A stretch of 64,000 bases of DNA from Streptomyces sp. NRRL F-5126 (lineage in GTDB: Bacteria > Actinomycetota > Actinomycetes > Streptomycetales > Streptomycetaceae), in the NCBI RefSeq assembly GCF_000721265.1, contig NZ_JOFZ01000004.1, forward strand, positions 186,001 to 250,000. Direction: 5' to 3'. The notes under the pieces were generated by a model. It worked only from the letters and a program-made list of their open reading frames with translations. It searched no databases and was not told the DNA's origin. Made by a program: the position numbers and the translations under genes. Of the stretch, positions 42,291-50,862 are shown piece after piece (the first letter of the stretch is position 1; every line of letters begins with the position of its first letter).

Positions 42291-43422
42291 TGCCCTGGGG
42301 CCCGTTGGGCACGTTCGTCTCGCCCGAGTATCCGACGGAGACGATGTTGGCCTGCACCGCGTTCTCCGCCGCGTCCGTCGGATACCCGGCGACCATCACA
42401 CCCTCGAAGAAGGTGCCCCTGTTCCAGTTGCTGTTGTCGCCACCGGTGCCCAGGATGATGCCGCCCTCCTGATGCATCGGCATGTAGCCGCCCCGAGTGG
42501 GCAGCGAACCGTCCCACCACGTCGACAACCCGCCGGACTGCGCATCGCCTCCCTTGAGCGCATACCTGGTCTGCCCGTTGTTCTTCAGCACCGCCGTGAC
42601 GAAGGAACTGCTGTTGCCCTTGTTGGCGGTGTTGGAGCCGTTGTCCCCCTGGAACATGCCGTTCTCCATGTCGGCCTCGACCCACGGGCCCGAGCCCGTG
42701 CATGGAGCGAAGTAGCAGGTCGTCGCGATGGACACGGCGTCCATGTGGCCGTTGCCGGTGTCGGCGGGTGTCGCCTCCGCGTTGCCGTAGTCGAAGCAGC
42801 AGGCGGAATTCACGTGGGTGCCGCTGGCGACCATGTACGCGCCCTCGGCCTGACCGTTCACGGCGGTACCGGACGCCGCTCCCCGCGAGCGGTAGCCGAC
42901 CCCGGGCGAGACCCAGATGCCGTACACCTTGTGCCCACCCGCCGTCACCGACAACTCACCCGCGTCCGCACCACGATCCGCACCCATACCCGACGTCCCC
43001 GCAGGACCCGGCAGCAGATCATTGTGACGCGACGTCTGGTCGTACACCCTGCTGATACGGCACGTGGTGTTCCCGCAGAACGTGTCCTGTGCCTCGGCGT
43101 TCGCGTAACCGCCGGGCGAGAGCACACCGATGTCCGACGTGGCACCGTCCGACGCCCGCTTCACCTGATACAGCGGCCCGTCGTACGACGAGAACAACGC
43201 ACGCGTCGTACTGTGCGCCGCCACACACGGCGTACCCGCCGCACCGTAAATGTCACACGGCAGCGAACCCGCCGCCTGCGCCGTACCGGGAAGAGTGATC
43301 AGGACACCGACGACGAGCCCGACGGCCGCCACGGCGGACAGCAAGGCCCGCGCGTACCGGCGGGCGGACCCCGCGACGGTGACCTGGACGAGTCTCGCGA
43401 TGGGGGATCTCATTGCGACCAT
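41530..43422 (-). CDS. secreted GH54 alpha-L-arabinofuranosidase with two ricin-B domains
   Basis: A 630-residue exported enzyme. After a signal peptide (YARALLSAVAAVGLVVGVLI, AQA) come about 330 residues matching the AbfB/GH54 catalytic domain (LPCDIYGAAGTPCVAAHSTT, ALFSSYDGPLYQVKRASDG, CRISRVYDQT, NGMFQGDNG). Then there are two ricin-B/CBM13 modules of about 125 residues each (CVDVAADDTG, GRCLDIDGNGTANGTQVELW and NPQSGRCLDSP in both). The modules are almost identical, a recent tandem duplication. It should remove arabinose from arabinan or arabinoxylan. ATG 43422 has AGGAG six bases upstream; MRSPIAR at 43413 is an alternative. Confidence 0.86.
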   Translation of the reverse strand: MVAMRSPIARLVQVTVAGSARRYARALLSAVAAVGLVVGVLITLPGTAQAAGSLPCDIYGAAGTPCVAAHSTTRALFSSYDGPLYQVKRASDGATSDIGVLSPGGYANAEAQDTFCGNTTCRISRVYDQTSRHNDLLPGPAGTSGMGADRGADAGELSVTAGGHKVYGIWVSPGVGYRSRGAASGTAVNGQAEGAYMVASGTHVNSACCFDYGNAEATPADTGNGHMDAVSIATTCYFAPCTGSGPWVEADMENGMFQGDNGSNTANKGNSSSFVTAVLKNNGQTRYALKGGDAQSGGLSTWWDGSLPTRGGYMPMHQEGGIILGTGGDNSNWNRGTFFEGVMVAGYPTDAAENAVQANIVSVGYSGETNVPNGPQGTITGPGGKCVDVAADDTGVNGTAVQLWDCQSYAEDQHWRHNADGSLSTIGRCLDIDGNGTANGTQVELWDCNGVGGQQWVQRSDGSLFNPQSGRCLDSPNGATGNGTRLRIWDCNNSAAQKFTVNGGSPITAPGNTCVDVAADDTGSNGSPVQLWGCQSWAVDQHWFHNTNGTLRTLGRCLDIDGNGTANGTQVELWDCDGAGGQVWQQRSDGSLLNPQSGRCLDSPSGATANGTRLQIWDCNNSTAQKFTLG

Positions 43423-43500
43423 GAGCGCTCCTGGATGGGGGATGGAGCATGAACTCGCCTGCACAGCGGCAGAGTTCACCCCTGCCGGCGACTGGCTCGG

Positions 43501-43529
43501 AAGGTACGCCCACTGGTCGATTGCGTCAA
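43501..43529 (-). promoter_or_regulatory. promoter candidate for the arabinofuranosidase gene
   Basis: On the minus strand: -35 TTGACG (43524-43529), 17-base spacer, -10 TACCTT (43501-43506). Transcription would start near 43494, 72 bases before the ATG. Confidence 0.55.
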
Positions 43530-43548
43530 TATTTGTTGCTTTTTTCTT

Positions 43549-43962
43549 TCAGGACCTCTTGGTGATGTCTGAATCTGTTGCTTTGGCACGCTGGGTGTCG
43601 CGCTCCTTGATGCGCGCCGCTTCCTGCCTGACCTCGGCCTGGGTGGTGCGCTCCCGCCGCAGCCACTCGGGCTCGTCCGACTTGAGCGACTCGATCTGCT
43701 CGGTGGTGAGCGCCTCCGTCACCCCGCCACGCGCGAGTCCGGCGATGGACACGCCCAGCTTCGCGGCGACGACCGGCCTCGGGTGCGGGCCGTCGCGGCG
43801 CAGCTCCCGCAGCCACGCGGGCGGGTCTGCCTGGAGGGCGTTCAGCTCGGCGCGCGAGACGGCACCCTCACGGAACTCGGCGGGGGTGGCTTCGAGGTAC
43901 ACACCCAGCTTCTTCGCCGCGGTCGCGGGCTTCATCGTCTGGGTGTTCTGGTGCGACGTCAT
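43549..43962 (-). CDS. DUF5997 family protein
   Basis: A 137-residue soluble helical protein (TMKPATAAKKLGVYLEATPA, DPPAWLRELRRDGPHPRPVV, AAKLGVSIAGLARGGV, LTTEQIESLKSDEPEWLRRE) that I associate with the DUF5997 family. The repeated KLG motifs and helices suggest a pair of helix-turn-helix-like units, so DNA binding is conceivable. It is divergent, with only 59 bases between starts, from a LysR-type ligand-domain gene; this pair is common in actinobacteria, hinting at a split regulator (inference). Confidence 0.75.
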   Translation of the reverse strand: MTSHQNTQTMKPATAAKKLGVYLEATPAEFREGAVSRAELNALQADPPAWLRELRRDGPHPRPVVAAKLGVSIAGLARGGVTEALTTEQIESLKSDEPEWLRRERTTQAEVRQEAARIKERDTQRAKATDSDITKRS

Positions 43963-44021
43963 GCCGTCCAGGGTATCCAGCGCGTGCGCGGGTCCCGACC
44001 ACGAGCGGCTAACCTTGCGGG

Positions 44022-44798
44022 GTGACAGGCACGGAGGCACCGACCGCGTTCCGGCTCGCGTACGTACCGGGCGTGACCCCCTCGAAGTGGGTGCGTATCT
44101 GGCACGAGCGCGTGCCCGGCGTGCCGCTGGTCCTGCGTCCGGTGGCCGCGGCCCAGGTGCTCGGCGTGCTGCGCGACCGCGAGGCGGACGCGGGCTTCGT
44201 CAGGCTCCCGGTGGACGGCGACGATCTCAGTGCCATCCCCCTCTACACGGAGACGACGGTGGTCGTCGCCCCGAAGGACCACGTCGTGACAGCGGTCGAC
44301 GAGGTGTCGGCGGAGGAGCTGGCCGACGAGGTCGTGCTGCACCCCCTGGACGACACTCTCGGCTGGCAGCGGCCGCCCGGCCTTCCCGCGCTCCAGCGCC
44401 CGGCCACCACGGCCGACGCCGTGGAACTCGTGGCCGCGGGCGTGGGCCTCCTCGTGGTGCCGCAGTCCCTGGCCCGCCTCCACCACCGCAGGGACCTCAC
44501 CTACCGGCCGCTGATCGGCGCCCCCGAGTCGCGGGTCGCGCTCTCCTGGCCGCAGGACGCGACGACGGAGCGCGTGGAGACCTTCATCGGGATCGTCCGC
44601 GGTCGCACCGTCAACAGCTCGCGCGGGCGTCCCGCGAACCCGCCCGCCAAGCCCGCGTCCGGCTCGGGGCGCGGTGGCTCAGGGCGCGGCGGCTCCGGCA
44701 CGGGCAAGGCGGAGGGAAGGTCGGCCGCGAAGAACCGCCGCGCCACTTCCGGCCGCCCCGAGCGCGGCCGGCGCGGCAAGCCCCGCCGGCGGTCGTAG
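44022..44798 (+). CDS. LysR-type substrate-binding domain protein lacking the HTH
   Basis: A 258-residue protein that aligns with only the effector-binding half of LysR regulators (FRLAYVPGVTPSKWVRIWHE, LRPVAAAQVLGVLRDREADA, VAAGVGLLVVPQSLARLH). No helix-turn-helix precedes it: the GTG at 44022 is 59 bases from the divergent gene. The C-terminal 60 residues are a basic, Gly/Ser/Arg-rich tail (SGRGGSGRGGSGTGKAEGRS), which could bind nucleic acid. Transcription may be leaderless, with TAACCT six bases before the start. Confidence 0.8.
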   Translation: MTGTEAPTAFRLAYVPGVTPSKWVRIWHERVPGVPLVLRPVAAAQVLGVLRDREADAGFVRLPVDGDDLSAIPLYTETTVVVAPKDHVVTAVDEVSAEELADEVVLHPLDDTLGWQRPPGLPALQRPATTADAVELVAAGVGLLVVPQSLARLHHRRDLTYRPLIGAPESRVALSWPQDATTERVETFIGIVRGRTVNSSRGRPANPPAKPASGSGRGGSGRGGSGTGKAEGRSAAKNRRATSGRPERGRRGKPRRRS

Positions 44799-44816
44799 GC
44801 GTGGACCCTGACCGGG

Positions 44817-46319
44817 TCAGTGGCTCCCGGTCAGCTCCCCGCTGAGCCGGCCGTGCAGGTGCGCGCTCGGGCGGTTGAGCCCGACGATCTCGACGCTCTT
44901 GCCGCGCTCCCGGTATTTGGTCTCGATGGCGTCCAGCGCGGCGACCGACGACGCGTCCCAGATGTGCGCGTCGGTGAGGTCGATGACGACCTTGTCCGGG
45001 TCGCCCGCGTAGTCGAACCGCGTGACCAGTTCGTTGGAGGAGGCGAAGAACAGCTCGCCGGTGATCGCGTAGACGACCTGCGATCCGTCGGGATCGGTGA
45101 CGGAGGTGACGTCGGCGAAGTGGGACACGCGGCGGGCAAAAATGATCATGGCGGTGACCGAGCCGACGACCACGCCGATGGACAGGTTGCTCGTCGCGAC
45201 GACGACGATGACGGTGATGACCATGACGGCCGTCTCACCGATCGGCATCCGCTTGAGAGTCGCGGGCTTGATCGAGTGCCAGTCGAAGGTGCCCACGGCG
45301 ACCAGGACCATCACGGCGACCAGCGCGGCCATCGGGATCTCGGAGACGACGGGTCCGAGCGCGATGCAGAGGATGAGCAGGAAGAACCCGGCGAGGAACG
45401 TCGAGAGCCGGGTGCGCGCCCCGCTCTTCACGTTGATCATGGTCTGGCCGATCATGCCGCAGCCGCCCATGCCGCCGAAGAAGCCGGTGACGATGTTGGC
45501 GATGCCCTGCCCGACCGCTTCCCTGGTCTTGTTCGAGCCGGTGTCGGTGAGTTCGTCGACCAGTTTCGCGGTCATCATCGACTCCATGATCCCGACCAGG
45601 GCCATCGCGAAGGCGTACGGGGCGATGACGGTCAGCGTGTGCAACGAGAAGGGCACGTCGGGCAGGCCGGGCACCGGGAGCGAGGAGGGCAGCCTGCCCT
45701 TGTCGCCGACCGTGGGCACGGCGATGCCCGCGGCCACGGTGATCACCGTGAGGACGGCGATGGACACCAGTGGCGCGGGCACCGCCTTCGTCAGCCGGGG
45801 GAACAGCAGGATCAGCACGAGCCCGGCCGCGACGAGCGGATACACCGGCCACGGCACGTCCCGAAGGTTGGGGATCTGCGCGACGAACAGCAGGATGCCC
45901 AGCGCGTTGACGAATCCCACCATGACGCTGCGCGGCACGAACCGCATCAGCCTGGCGAGGCCGAGGGAGCCGAGCACCACCTGGAAGAGGCCCGCGAGTA
46001 TCACGGTGGCCACCAGGTAGCCGAGCCCGTACTGGCGGGCGACGGGCGCGATGACCAGGGCGACGGAGCCGGTCGCGGCGGAGATCATCGCGGGACGGCC
46101 GCCGGCGAACGCGATCACCATGGCCATGGTGCAGGCGGCGAACAGTCCCACCTTCGGGTCGACGCCGGCGATGACGGAGAAGGAGATGGCCTCGGGGATC
46201 AGTGCCAGGCCGACGACCAGGCCCGCGAGGGCCTCGGTGCGCAGCACCTTCGGGGACAGCCAGGAGGGCCGTCCGCTGCCGCGCAGCAGTGACGCGGCGG
46301 AGGACAGGGGAGTGGACAA
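44817..46319 (-). CDS. SulP-family anion transporter with STAS domain
   Basis: A 500-residue SLC26/SulP carrier. The transmembrane part (about 15-385) includes the family signature (LAGLVVGLALIPEAISFSVI, AGVDPKVGLFAACT), and the C-terminal STAS domain (about 400-495) includes VVIDLTDAHIWDASSVAALD. SulP proteins move sulfate, bicarbonate or other anions (known). The start is uncertain: TTG 46319 fits the length, without a strong ribosome binding site. It is divergent from a MerR gene across a 22-bp palindrome. Confidence 0.85.
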   Translation of the reverse strand: MSTPLSSAASLLRGSGRPSWLSPKVLRTEALAGLVVGLALIPEAISFSVIAGVDPKVGLFAACTMAMVIAFAGGRPAMISAATGSVALVIAPVARQYGLGYLVATVILAGLFQVVLGSLGLARLMRFVPRSVMVGFVNALGILLFVAQIPNLRDVPWPVYPLVAAGLVLILLFPRLTKAVPAPLVSIAVLTVITVAAGIAVPTVGDKGRLPSSLPVPGLPDVPFSLHTLTVIAPYAFAMALVGIMESMMTAKLVDELTDTGSNKTREAVGQGIANIVTGFFGGMGGCGMIGQTMINVKSGARTRLSTFLAGFFLLILCIALGPVVSEIPMAALVAVMVLVAVGTFDWHSIKPATLKRMPIGETAVMVITVIVVVATSNLSIGVVVGSVTAMIIFARRVSHFADVTSVTDPDGSQVVYAITGELFFASSNELVTRFDYAGDPDKVVIDLTDAHIWDASSVAALDAIETKYRERGKSVEIVGLNRPSAHLHGRLSGELTGSH

Positions 46320-46674
46320 GGAAGCGGAACCTGTCGTGCTCGGGCACGCCCGGAGTCGATCCGGGTCGGGCGGTAAGGGCGCGGAGGACCGGACGGCCGT
46401 CCGCGATCGGCCCGCGGCGCGGGCCGGAAGTCTTCGATGGGGCGGAGGGCTTGCGCTCGCTCCGCCGTGCCGCGTCAGCGGCGTAGGATCACGGCGGACA
46501 GGCGGCGGCGACGGGCAGCGGGGACCTGCGCACACTCTCTCCTGCGGGACTCGGCGTCGTGATCGCGACAACCCTACCCTAACGTTAGGGTAGGTTCGCG
46601 GGTCGGTCCGGCATGCGGGACGGTTCGGCGTGCGGCCCGCGTTCATGAGGCCCGCGATGAGGAGAACGAGCACG
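46320..46674. other. 355-bp divergent region between SulP and MerR genes
   Basis: No supported gene. Besides the 22-bp palindrome at 46573-46594 there is a GC-only 14-bp palindrome CGGACGGCCGTCCG at 46390-46403, nearer the SulP start. Confidence 0.5.
46573..46594. promoter_or_regulatory. 22-bp perfect palindrome upstream of the MerR gene
   Basis: CCTACCCTAAC (46573-46583) is followed directly by its reverse complement GTTAGGGTAGG (46584-46594). Central AACGTT palindromes with flanking CCT/AGG are typical of one group of MerR operators (from memory). It lies 80 bases before the MerR ATG. Confidence 0.75.
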
Positions 46675-47094
46675 ATGACGGGCGCTGCGCACACGCACAT
46701 GCGGATCGGCGAGGTCGCCGCGCGGACCGAGCTGTCCCTGCGCACGATCCGCCACTACGAGGAGACCGGACTGGTCACCCCGTCCGCCCGCTCCCGGGGC
46801 GGCTTCCGGCTCTACACCGAGGCCGACGTGGCGCGGCTGATGGTGGTCCGCAGGATGAAGCCGCTCGGCTTCACGCTCGATCAGATGCGAGACCTGCTCC
46901 AGGCGACCGACCGCCTCGACGAGGGCGTCGCGTCCGAGGAGGAGCGCCAGGCGCTGCTCGACCGGGTGCGCGCGTACGAGCGCGAGGCGGCCGAGCAGGT
47001 GGACAGGCTCCGCGTCCAGCTGTCCCGCGCCGAGGACTTCGCCGAGACCCTGCGCACCCGGCTGGACGGGGACGCGGCCGCCGCCCGCCCCTGA
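46675..47094 (+). CDS. MerR-family regulator
   Basis: A 139-residue MerR protein: DNA-binding domain at 9-78 (MRIGEVAARTELSLRTIRHY, EETGLVTPSARSRGGFRLYT) and a C-terminal dimerisation coiled coil (about 85-130). It lacks a large effector domain and the Cys pattern of metal sensors, so the signal is unclear. ATG 46675 has GAGGAG upstream. It is divergent from the SulP transporter, which it may control, by analogy with MerR regulators of anion carriers (inference). Confidence 0.87.
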   Translation: MTGAAHTHMRIGEVAARTELSLRTIRHYEETGLVTPSARSRGGFRLYTEADVARLMVVRRMKPLGFTLDQMRDLLQATDRLDEGVASEEERQALLDRVRAYEREAAEQVDRLRVQLSRAEDFAETLRTRLDGDAAAARP

Positions 47095-47115
47095 CGCCGC
47101 CCGTAGCATGTGATC

Positions 47116-47370
47116 ATGACCTCTCCGGCCGACGGCACCCCTGACCCCGCCCTCAAGGAAGCCGCGCGGACGCCCGAGTTCTGGCGGCGCCGGATCACCG
47201 AGCGGGTCCCGCCCGACCCGGACGTCAGCGGGGACGACCTGATGTACACCTTCGAGAAGGTCTACCGCCGCCGCATCGCCGAGGAGATCGACGAGCGGGG
47301 CCTGACGACCGCCGCCGAGGTCGCCGCCGCGCTGCGTGCCGGGGAGCTCGGCCGGCTGCCGCGCGGCTGA
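47116..47370 (+). CDS. small hypothetical protein
   Basis: An 84-residue helical protein (DPALKEAARTPEFWRRRITE, DDLMYTFEKVYRRRIAEEID, GLTTAAEVAAALRAGELGR). The sequence looks like real protein but I recognise no family. It starts 21 bases after the MerR stop, probably in the same transcript. GTG 47110 is an alternative start. Confidence 0.6.
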   Translation: MTSPADGTPDPALKEAARTPEFWRRRITERVPPDPDVSGDDLMYTFEKVYRRRIAEEIDERGLTTAAEVAAALRAGELGRLPRG

Positions 47371-47467
47371 AGCGCGCGGGGCGGTTCCGCTGGGCCTGGC
47401 GCTGCCCGCCCGTATGCGCGCCGACGTGTGCCCGAATGGCCGCTTCCGGCTGCCCGGCGCACGGGTC

Positions 47468-47497
47468 TTGTCAAAGTCACGTCACCGCTTTTACCGT
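47468..47497 (+). promoter_or_regulatory. promoter candidate for the GH27 gene
   Basis: -35 TTGTCA (47468-47473), 18-base spacer, -10 TACCGT (47492-47497), in an AT-richer stretch 68 bases before the GH27 ATG. Confidence 0.5.
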
Positions 47498-47564
47498 AAG
47501 GTCGCGTGAGAAAATGCTCGACTCTGTTGCTTTCCGTTGAATTCACCGCGAACAGAGGACTGCC

Positions 47565-49586
47565 ATGCCAAGACCTGTCCGCAGGCTGCTCGCCTGCGTG
47601 ACCGCCTGCGCGATGTGGGCGGGCGTGCCGAGCCTGGCGGCCGTGACCGCCGACCTCGCCGTCACCGCGACTCCGGCCGCCGCACTCGACAACGGACTGG
47701 CCCGCACACCCCCTATGGGCTTCAACGACTGGAACGCCTTCGGCTGCGACGTCAGCGAGCAGCTGATCGAGCAGACAGCCGACTACCTCGTCAGCTCCGG
47801 TCTGAAGGACGCCGGTTACACCTACGTCAACATCGACGACTGCTGGCAGACCCACAGCCGGGACGCCCAGGGGCGCCTCGTCCCCGACCCCGCGAAGTTC
47901 CCCGACGGCATCAAGGGCACCGCGGACTACGTGCACTCCAAGGGGCTCAAGCTGGGCATCTACGAGGACGCCGGCACCGCGACGTGCGCGGGCTACCCCG
48001 GCAGCCTCGGCCACGAGAGCACCGACGCCCAGTCGTTCGCGGACTGGGGCGTGGACTACCTCAAGTACGACAACTGCAACAACAACAGCGACGGCACGCG
48101 CGCCGACTACGTCAAGCGCTACACGGCCATGCGCGACGCGCTGGCCGCGACCGGCCGCCCGATCGTCTACTCCCTGTGCGAATGGGGCCAGCAGAACCCC
48201 TGGGAGTGGGCGGGGGACGTCGGCAACTCCTGGCGCACCACAGGCGACATCAGCGACAGCTGGTCGAGCATGCTGAACATCGCCAAGGCCAACATGCCAC
48301 TCGCCTCCGCCGCAGGCCCGGGACACTGGAACGACCCGGACATGCTGGAGGTCGGCAACGGCGGCATGACCGACACCGAGTACCGCAGCCACTTCTCGCT
48401 GTGGTCGATGATGGACTCGCCGCTGCTCATCGGCACCGACCTGCGCAAGGCCACCCCGCAGACGCTGGCGATCCTCGGCAACAAGGACGTCATCGCGCTC
48501 GACCAGGACCCGCTGGGCAAGCAGGCCACGGTGGTGTCGTCCGACGGCGGCCGCTACGTGATGACCAAGCAACTCGCCAACGGTGACCGGGCCGTGGCGC
48601 TGTTCAACGCGGGCGACCAGGCGCAGCGGATCTCCACCACCGCCACCGCGGCCGGCCTCCCGCGCCGGGGCGGCTACAAGGTGCGCGACCTGTGGAGCCA
48701 CACCACCTACAACTCCGCGGGCACCCTCGCCGCCACCGTCCCCGCGCACGGCACCGTCCTGCTCAGGGTCGGCGCCGGCCACACCTCGCGGCTCGACCCG
48801 CCGCTGCTCGACGCCGGTCTTGCGGCCGGGGCCGACGCCCTCCTGCCAGGCGCCACCGGCACGGTCGGCACGTACGCCACCGACCTGGGTTCCGCACCCG
48901 CCACCGGCGTCAAGGTGGCGCTCGACGCGCCCGACGGCTGGCGCGTCGAGGCGGCGGGGCGCAGCGGCGCCCGGGTCCTGCCCAGGGGGAAGACCCTCAG
49001 AACGTCGTGGCGCGTGACCGTTCCCGCCGGCACGAAGCCGGGCTACTACGACCTGCCGGGCACCGTCACCTACACCCATCCGGGCAGCCGGGCGAAGACG
49101 AGGCTGCCGCTCGCGGGCAGCGTCCTCGTCGCCGTTCTCCCGCCGTCCGGCACGAGCTACCTCAGCGACCTCGACTGGACGTCGGCCACCAACGACTGGG
49201 GGCCGGTGGAGAAGGACACGAGCAACGGCGAGGCGGCCGCGGGCGACGGGAACCCGATCACCATCGGCGGCACCGTCTACGCCAAGGGCCTGGGTACCAA
49301 CGCCCCCAGCACCGTGACGTACTACCTCGGCGGCGCGTGCACCGAGCTCGACACCACGGTGGGCGTCGACGACGAGAAGAACGGCAAGGGGACCGTGGAG
49401 TTCGAGATCGTCGCCGACGGCGAGCAGGTGGCCGACAGCGGTGTCCTGACCAACGCGGACGGCCCGAAGCCGCTGCACGCCGACCTGACGGGCGTGCGCA
49501 GCGTGCAACTCGTCGTCACCGACGGCGGGGACGGCGCGGACAGCGACCACGCGGACTGGGCCGACCCGCAGGTGACCTGCGGCTGA
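47565..49586 (+). CDS. secreted GH27 alpha-galactosidase with NPCBM domain
   Basis: A 673-residue exported enzyme. A signal peptide (RRLLACVTACAMWAGVPSLA, AAA) is followed by the GH27 barrel (about 43-310; PPMGFNDWNAFGCDVSE, YVNIDDCWQ) with nucleophile Asp169 (YLKYDNC) and acid/base Asp228 (TTGDIS). Next come a C-terminal beta domain (about 320-405), a NEW3-like linker domain (about 430-525) and an NPCBM domain (about 540-673; YLSDLDWTSATNDWGPVEKD, GGTVYAKGLGTNAPSTVTYY). It should remove terminal alpha-galactose from galactomannan or oligosaccharides outside the cell, complementing the GH4 enzyme inside. Confidence 0.9.
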   Translation: MPRPVRRLLACVTACAMWAGVPSLAAVTADLAVTATPAAALDNGLARTPPMGFNDWNAFGCDVSEQLIEQTADYLVSSGLKDAGYTYVNIDDCWQTHSRDAQGRLVPDPAKFPDGIKGTADYVHSKGLKLGIYEDAGTATCAGYPGSLGHESTDAQSFADWGVDYLKYDNCNNNSDGTRADYVKRYTAMRDALAATGRPIVYSLCEWGQQNPWEWAGDVGNSWRTTGDISDSWSSMLNIAKANMPLASAAGPGHWNDPDMLEVGNGGMTDTEYRSHFSLWSMMDSPLLIGTDLRKATPQTLAILGNKDVIALDQDPLGKQATVVSSDGGRYVMTKQLANGDRAVALFNAGDQAQRISTTATAAGLPRRGGYKVRDLWSHTTYNSAGTLAATVPAHGTVLLRVGAGHTSRLDPPLLDAGLAAGADALLPGATGTVGTYATDLGSAPATGVKVALDAPDGWRVEAAGRSGARVLPRGKTLRTSWRVTVPAGTKPGYYDLPGTVTYTHPGSRAKTRLPLAGSVLVAVLPPSGTSYLSDLDWTSATNDWGPVEKDTSNGEAAAGDGNPITIGGTVYAKGLGTNAPSTVTYYLGGACTELDTTVGVDDEKNGKGTVEFEIVADGEQVADSGVLTNADGPKPLHADLTGVRSVQLVVTDGGDGADSDHADWADPQVTCG

Positions 49587-49597
49587 CCCGGAGCCGG

Positions 49598-49641
49598 CCT
49601 CAGGCGAGCCCGCCCGTCACGACAGGCGAGCCCGCCTGAGG
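49598..49641. terminator. possible bidirectional terminator
   Basis: CCTCAGGCG (49598-49606) pairs with CGCCTGAGG (49633-49641), with more imperfect pairing inside. It lies between the GH27 stop and the convergent Rieske gene, whose last codons it includes. Confidence 0.55.
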
Positions 49642-50736
49642 CGCGCGTGCGCCGCCGCACAGCGGCGCGCCGGCGCCGGCGGCCCGAACAGGGCCGAGCG
49701 GTACGCCGTTCGCGCGCAGCACGTCGCGGACGTCGAGGATCAGCGGGAAGACCTCCTGGTTGCGGTCCTCGCCCTGCTCGTCCCAGGCGCGCTGCTCGGC
49801 CTCGACCGCCATCCGGTCCTGCGCGAACACCCGCTCCGTGAAGCGCCGGATGAGCGGCCAGGCGAGGTCCAGGGCGCCGGGCACCGGCGGCTTGGCGATC
49901 ATGAGCAGCCCGTAGGCGTGGTTGACGCGCTGCTCGGCGTCCTCCGGCACGTACGCGGCCCACAGGGAGAACGCGGGCAGCTGGGACCGCTCCGGCACGT
50001 CCTGGAGCGTCTGGTAGGGGTAGCCGGTCCTGATCGTGATGACGTCGGACGTGTTCCCGCCGCTGAAGCCCTCGCCCGAAAGCAGGCCCGCGCCCCGGTC
50101 CTTCCTGCCGCCCGCCGGGACGAACAGGTAGCGCGCCTCGACGTGCGAGGGGCCCGTGTCGTACCCGAGCAGCTTCGGCTGGATCCTGCCGAGCACACCC
50201 CGGTGCAGGAACTGGTGGTTCATGTCGAGCAGATTCTCGTGCATGAACGAGTAGTGGCACTTGACGGTGCGCGAGAACGTCATCGTCCGGTGGGTGGGGG
50301 AACGGAACTCGGGCAGGTCGGGGAAGGGCGCGGCCGCGGCCTTCGCCGGATCGCCCGGGAAGACGAAGACCAGCCCGTACGCCTCCCTGACCGGATAGGA
50401 GCGCACGCCGCGCGGGGGACGCTCCGCCCCCTTGGGCAGGTACGGGATCTGGGAGATGCGCCCGTTGCCGCGGTACGCCCACGCGTGGTAGCAGCAGCGC
50501 AGCGCCTCGCCCTCCACCACGCCCATGGACAGCGGCACCTGGCGGTGCGCGCACCGGTCCTCCAGGGCGTGCACGGCGCCGCTCGCCGTCCGGTACAGCA
50601 CGATCCGCTCGCCCGCGAAGGCGGTGGCGAACGTCCTGTTCTTCCGCACGCGGCGCGAGACGGCGAGGGGGTACCAGTAGTCCGGATGGATGCCGGTCCT
50701 GCGCAGGTCGGCCGGTGCGGGCTGTTCCTCGGTCAT
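49600..50736 (-). CDS. Rieske non-heme iron oxygenase, alpha-subunit type
   Basis: A 378-residue ring-hydroxylating-oxygenase-like protein. The Rieske ligands are Cys62/His64 (CAHR) and Cys81/His84 (CCYH). The catalytic-domain iron motif is visible as HENLLDMNHQFLH, with the bridging Asp. It would hydroxylate or demethylate an aromatic, sterol or alkaloid-type substrate using electrons from a separate reductase, which is not encoded nearby. The C-terminal 30 residues are Ala/Gly-rich and probably disordered. ATG 50736 is the most likely start. Confidence 0.85.
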   Translation of the reverse strand: MTEEQPAPADLRRTGIHPDYWYPLAVSRRVRKNRTFATAFAGERIVLYRTASGAVHALEDRCAHRQVPLSMGVVEGEALRCCYHAWAYRGNGRISQIPYLPKGAERPPRGVRSYPVREAYGLVFVFPGDPAKAAAAPFPDLPEFRSPTHRTMTFSRTVKCHYSFMHENLLDMNHQFLHRGVLGRIQPKLLGYDTGPSHVEARYLFVPAGGRKDRGAGLLSGEGFSGGNTSDVITIRTGYPYQTLQDVPERSQLPAFSLWAAYVPEDAEQRVNHAYGLLMIAKPPVPGALDLAWPLIRRFTERVFAQDRMAVEAEQRAWDEQGEDRNQEVFPLILDVRDVLRANGVPLGPVRAAGAGAPLCGGARAPQAGSPVVTGGLA

Positions 50737-50862
50737 GGCGCCTCTCTCTCGCGGCACGTCCACCCTTGCGCGGGCACGTCACGGCTCCTCACATTCTTGG
50801 CGGATTCCGGGGGAGGCGCAGGACGGACGCGTCCCGGAGGGTGACGGGCGTCGTCGCGCGGG

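Noticed and set aside
43413..43428. GGAGCGCTC near the arabinofuranosidase start, like half of a CebR box
   Set aside because: It is simply the ribosome binding site plus start codon; only eight bases are palindromic and the CebR box needs TGGGAGCGCTCCCA.
44820..46292. A 490-codon plus-strand frame
   Set aside because: Antisense to the SulP gene; its product is a charged Asp/Gly/His shadow with no domains.
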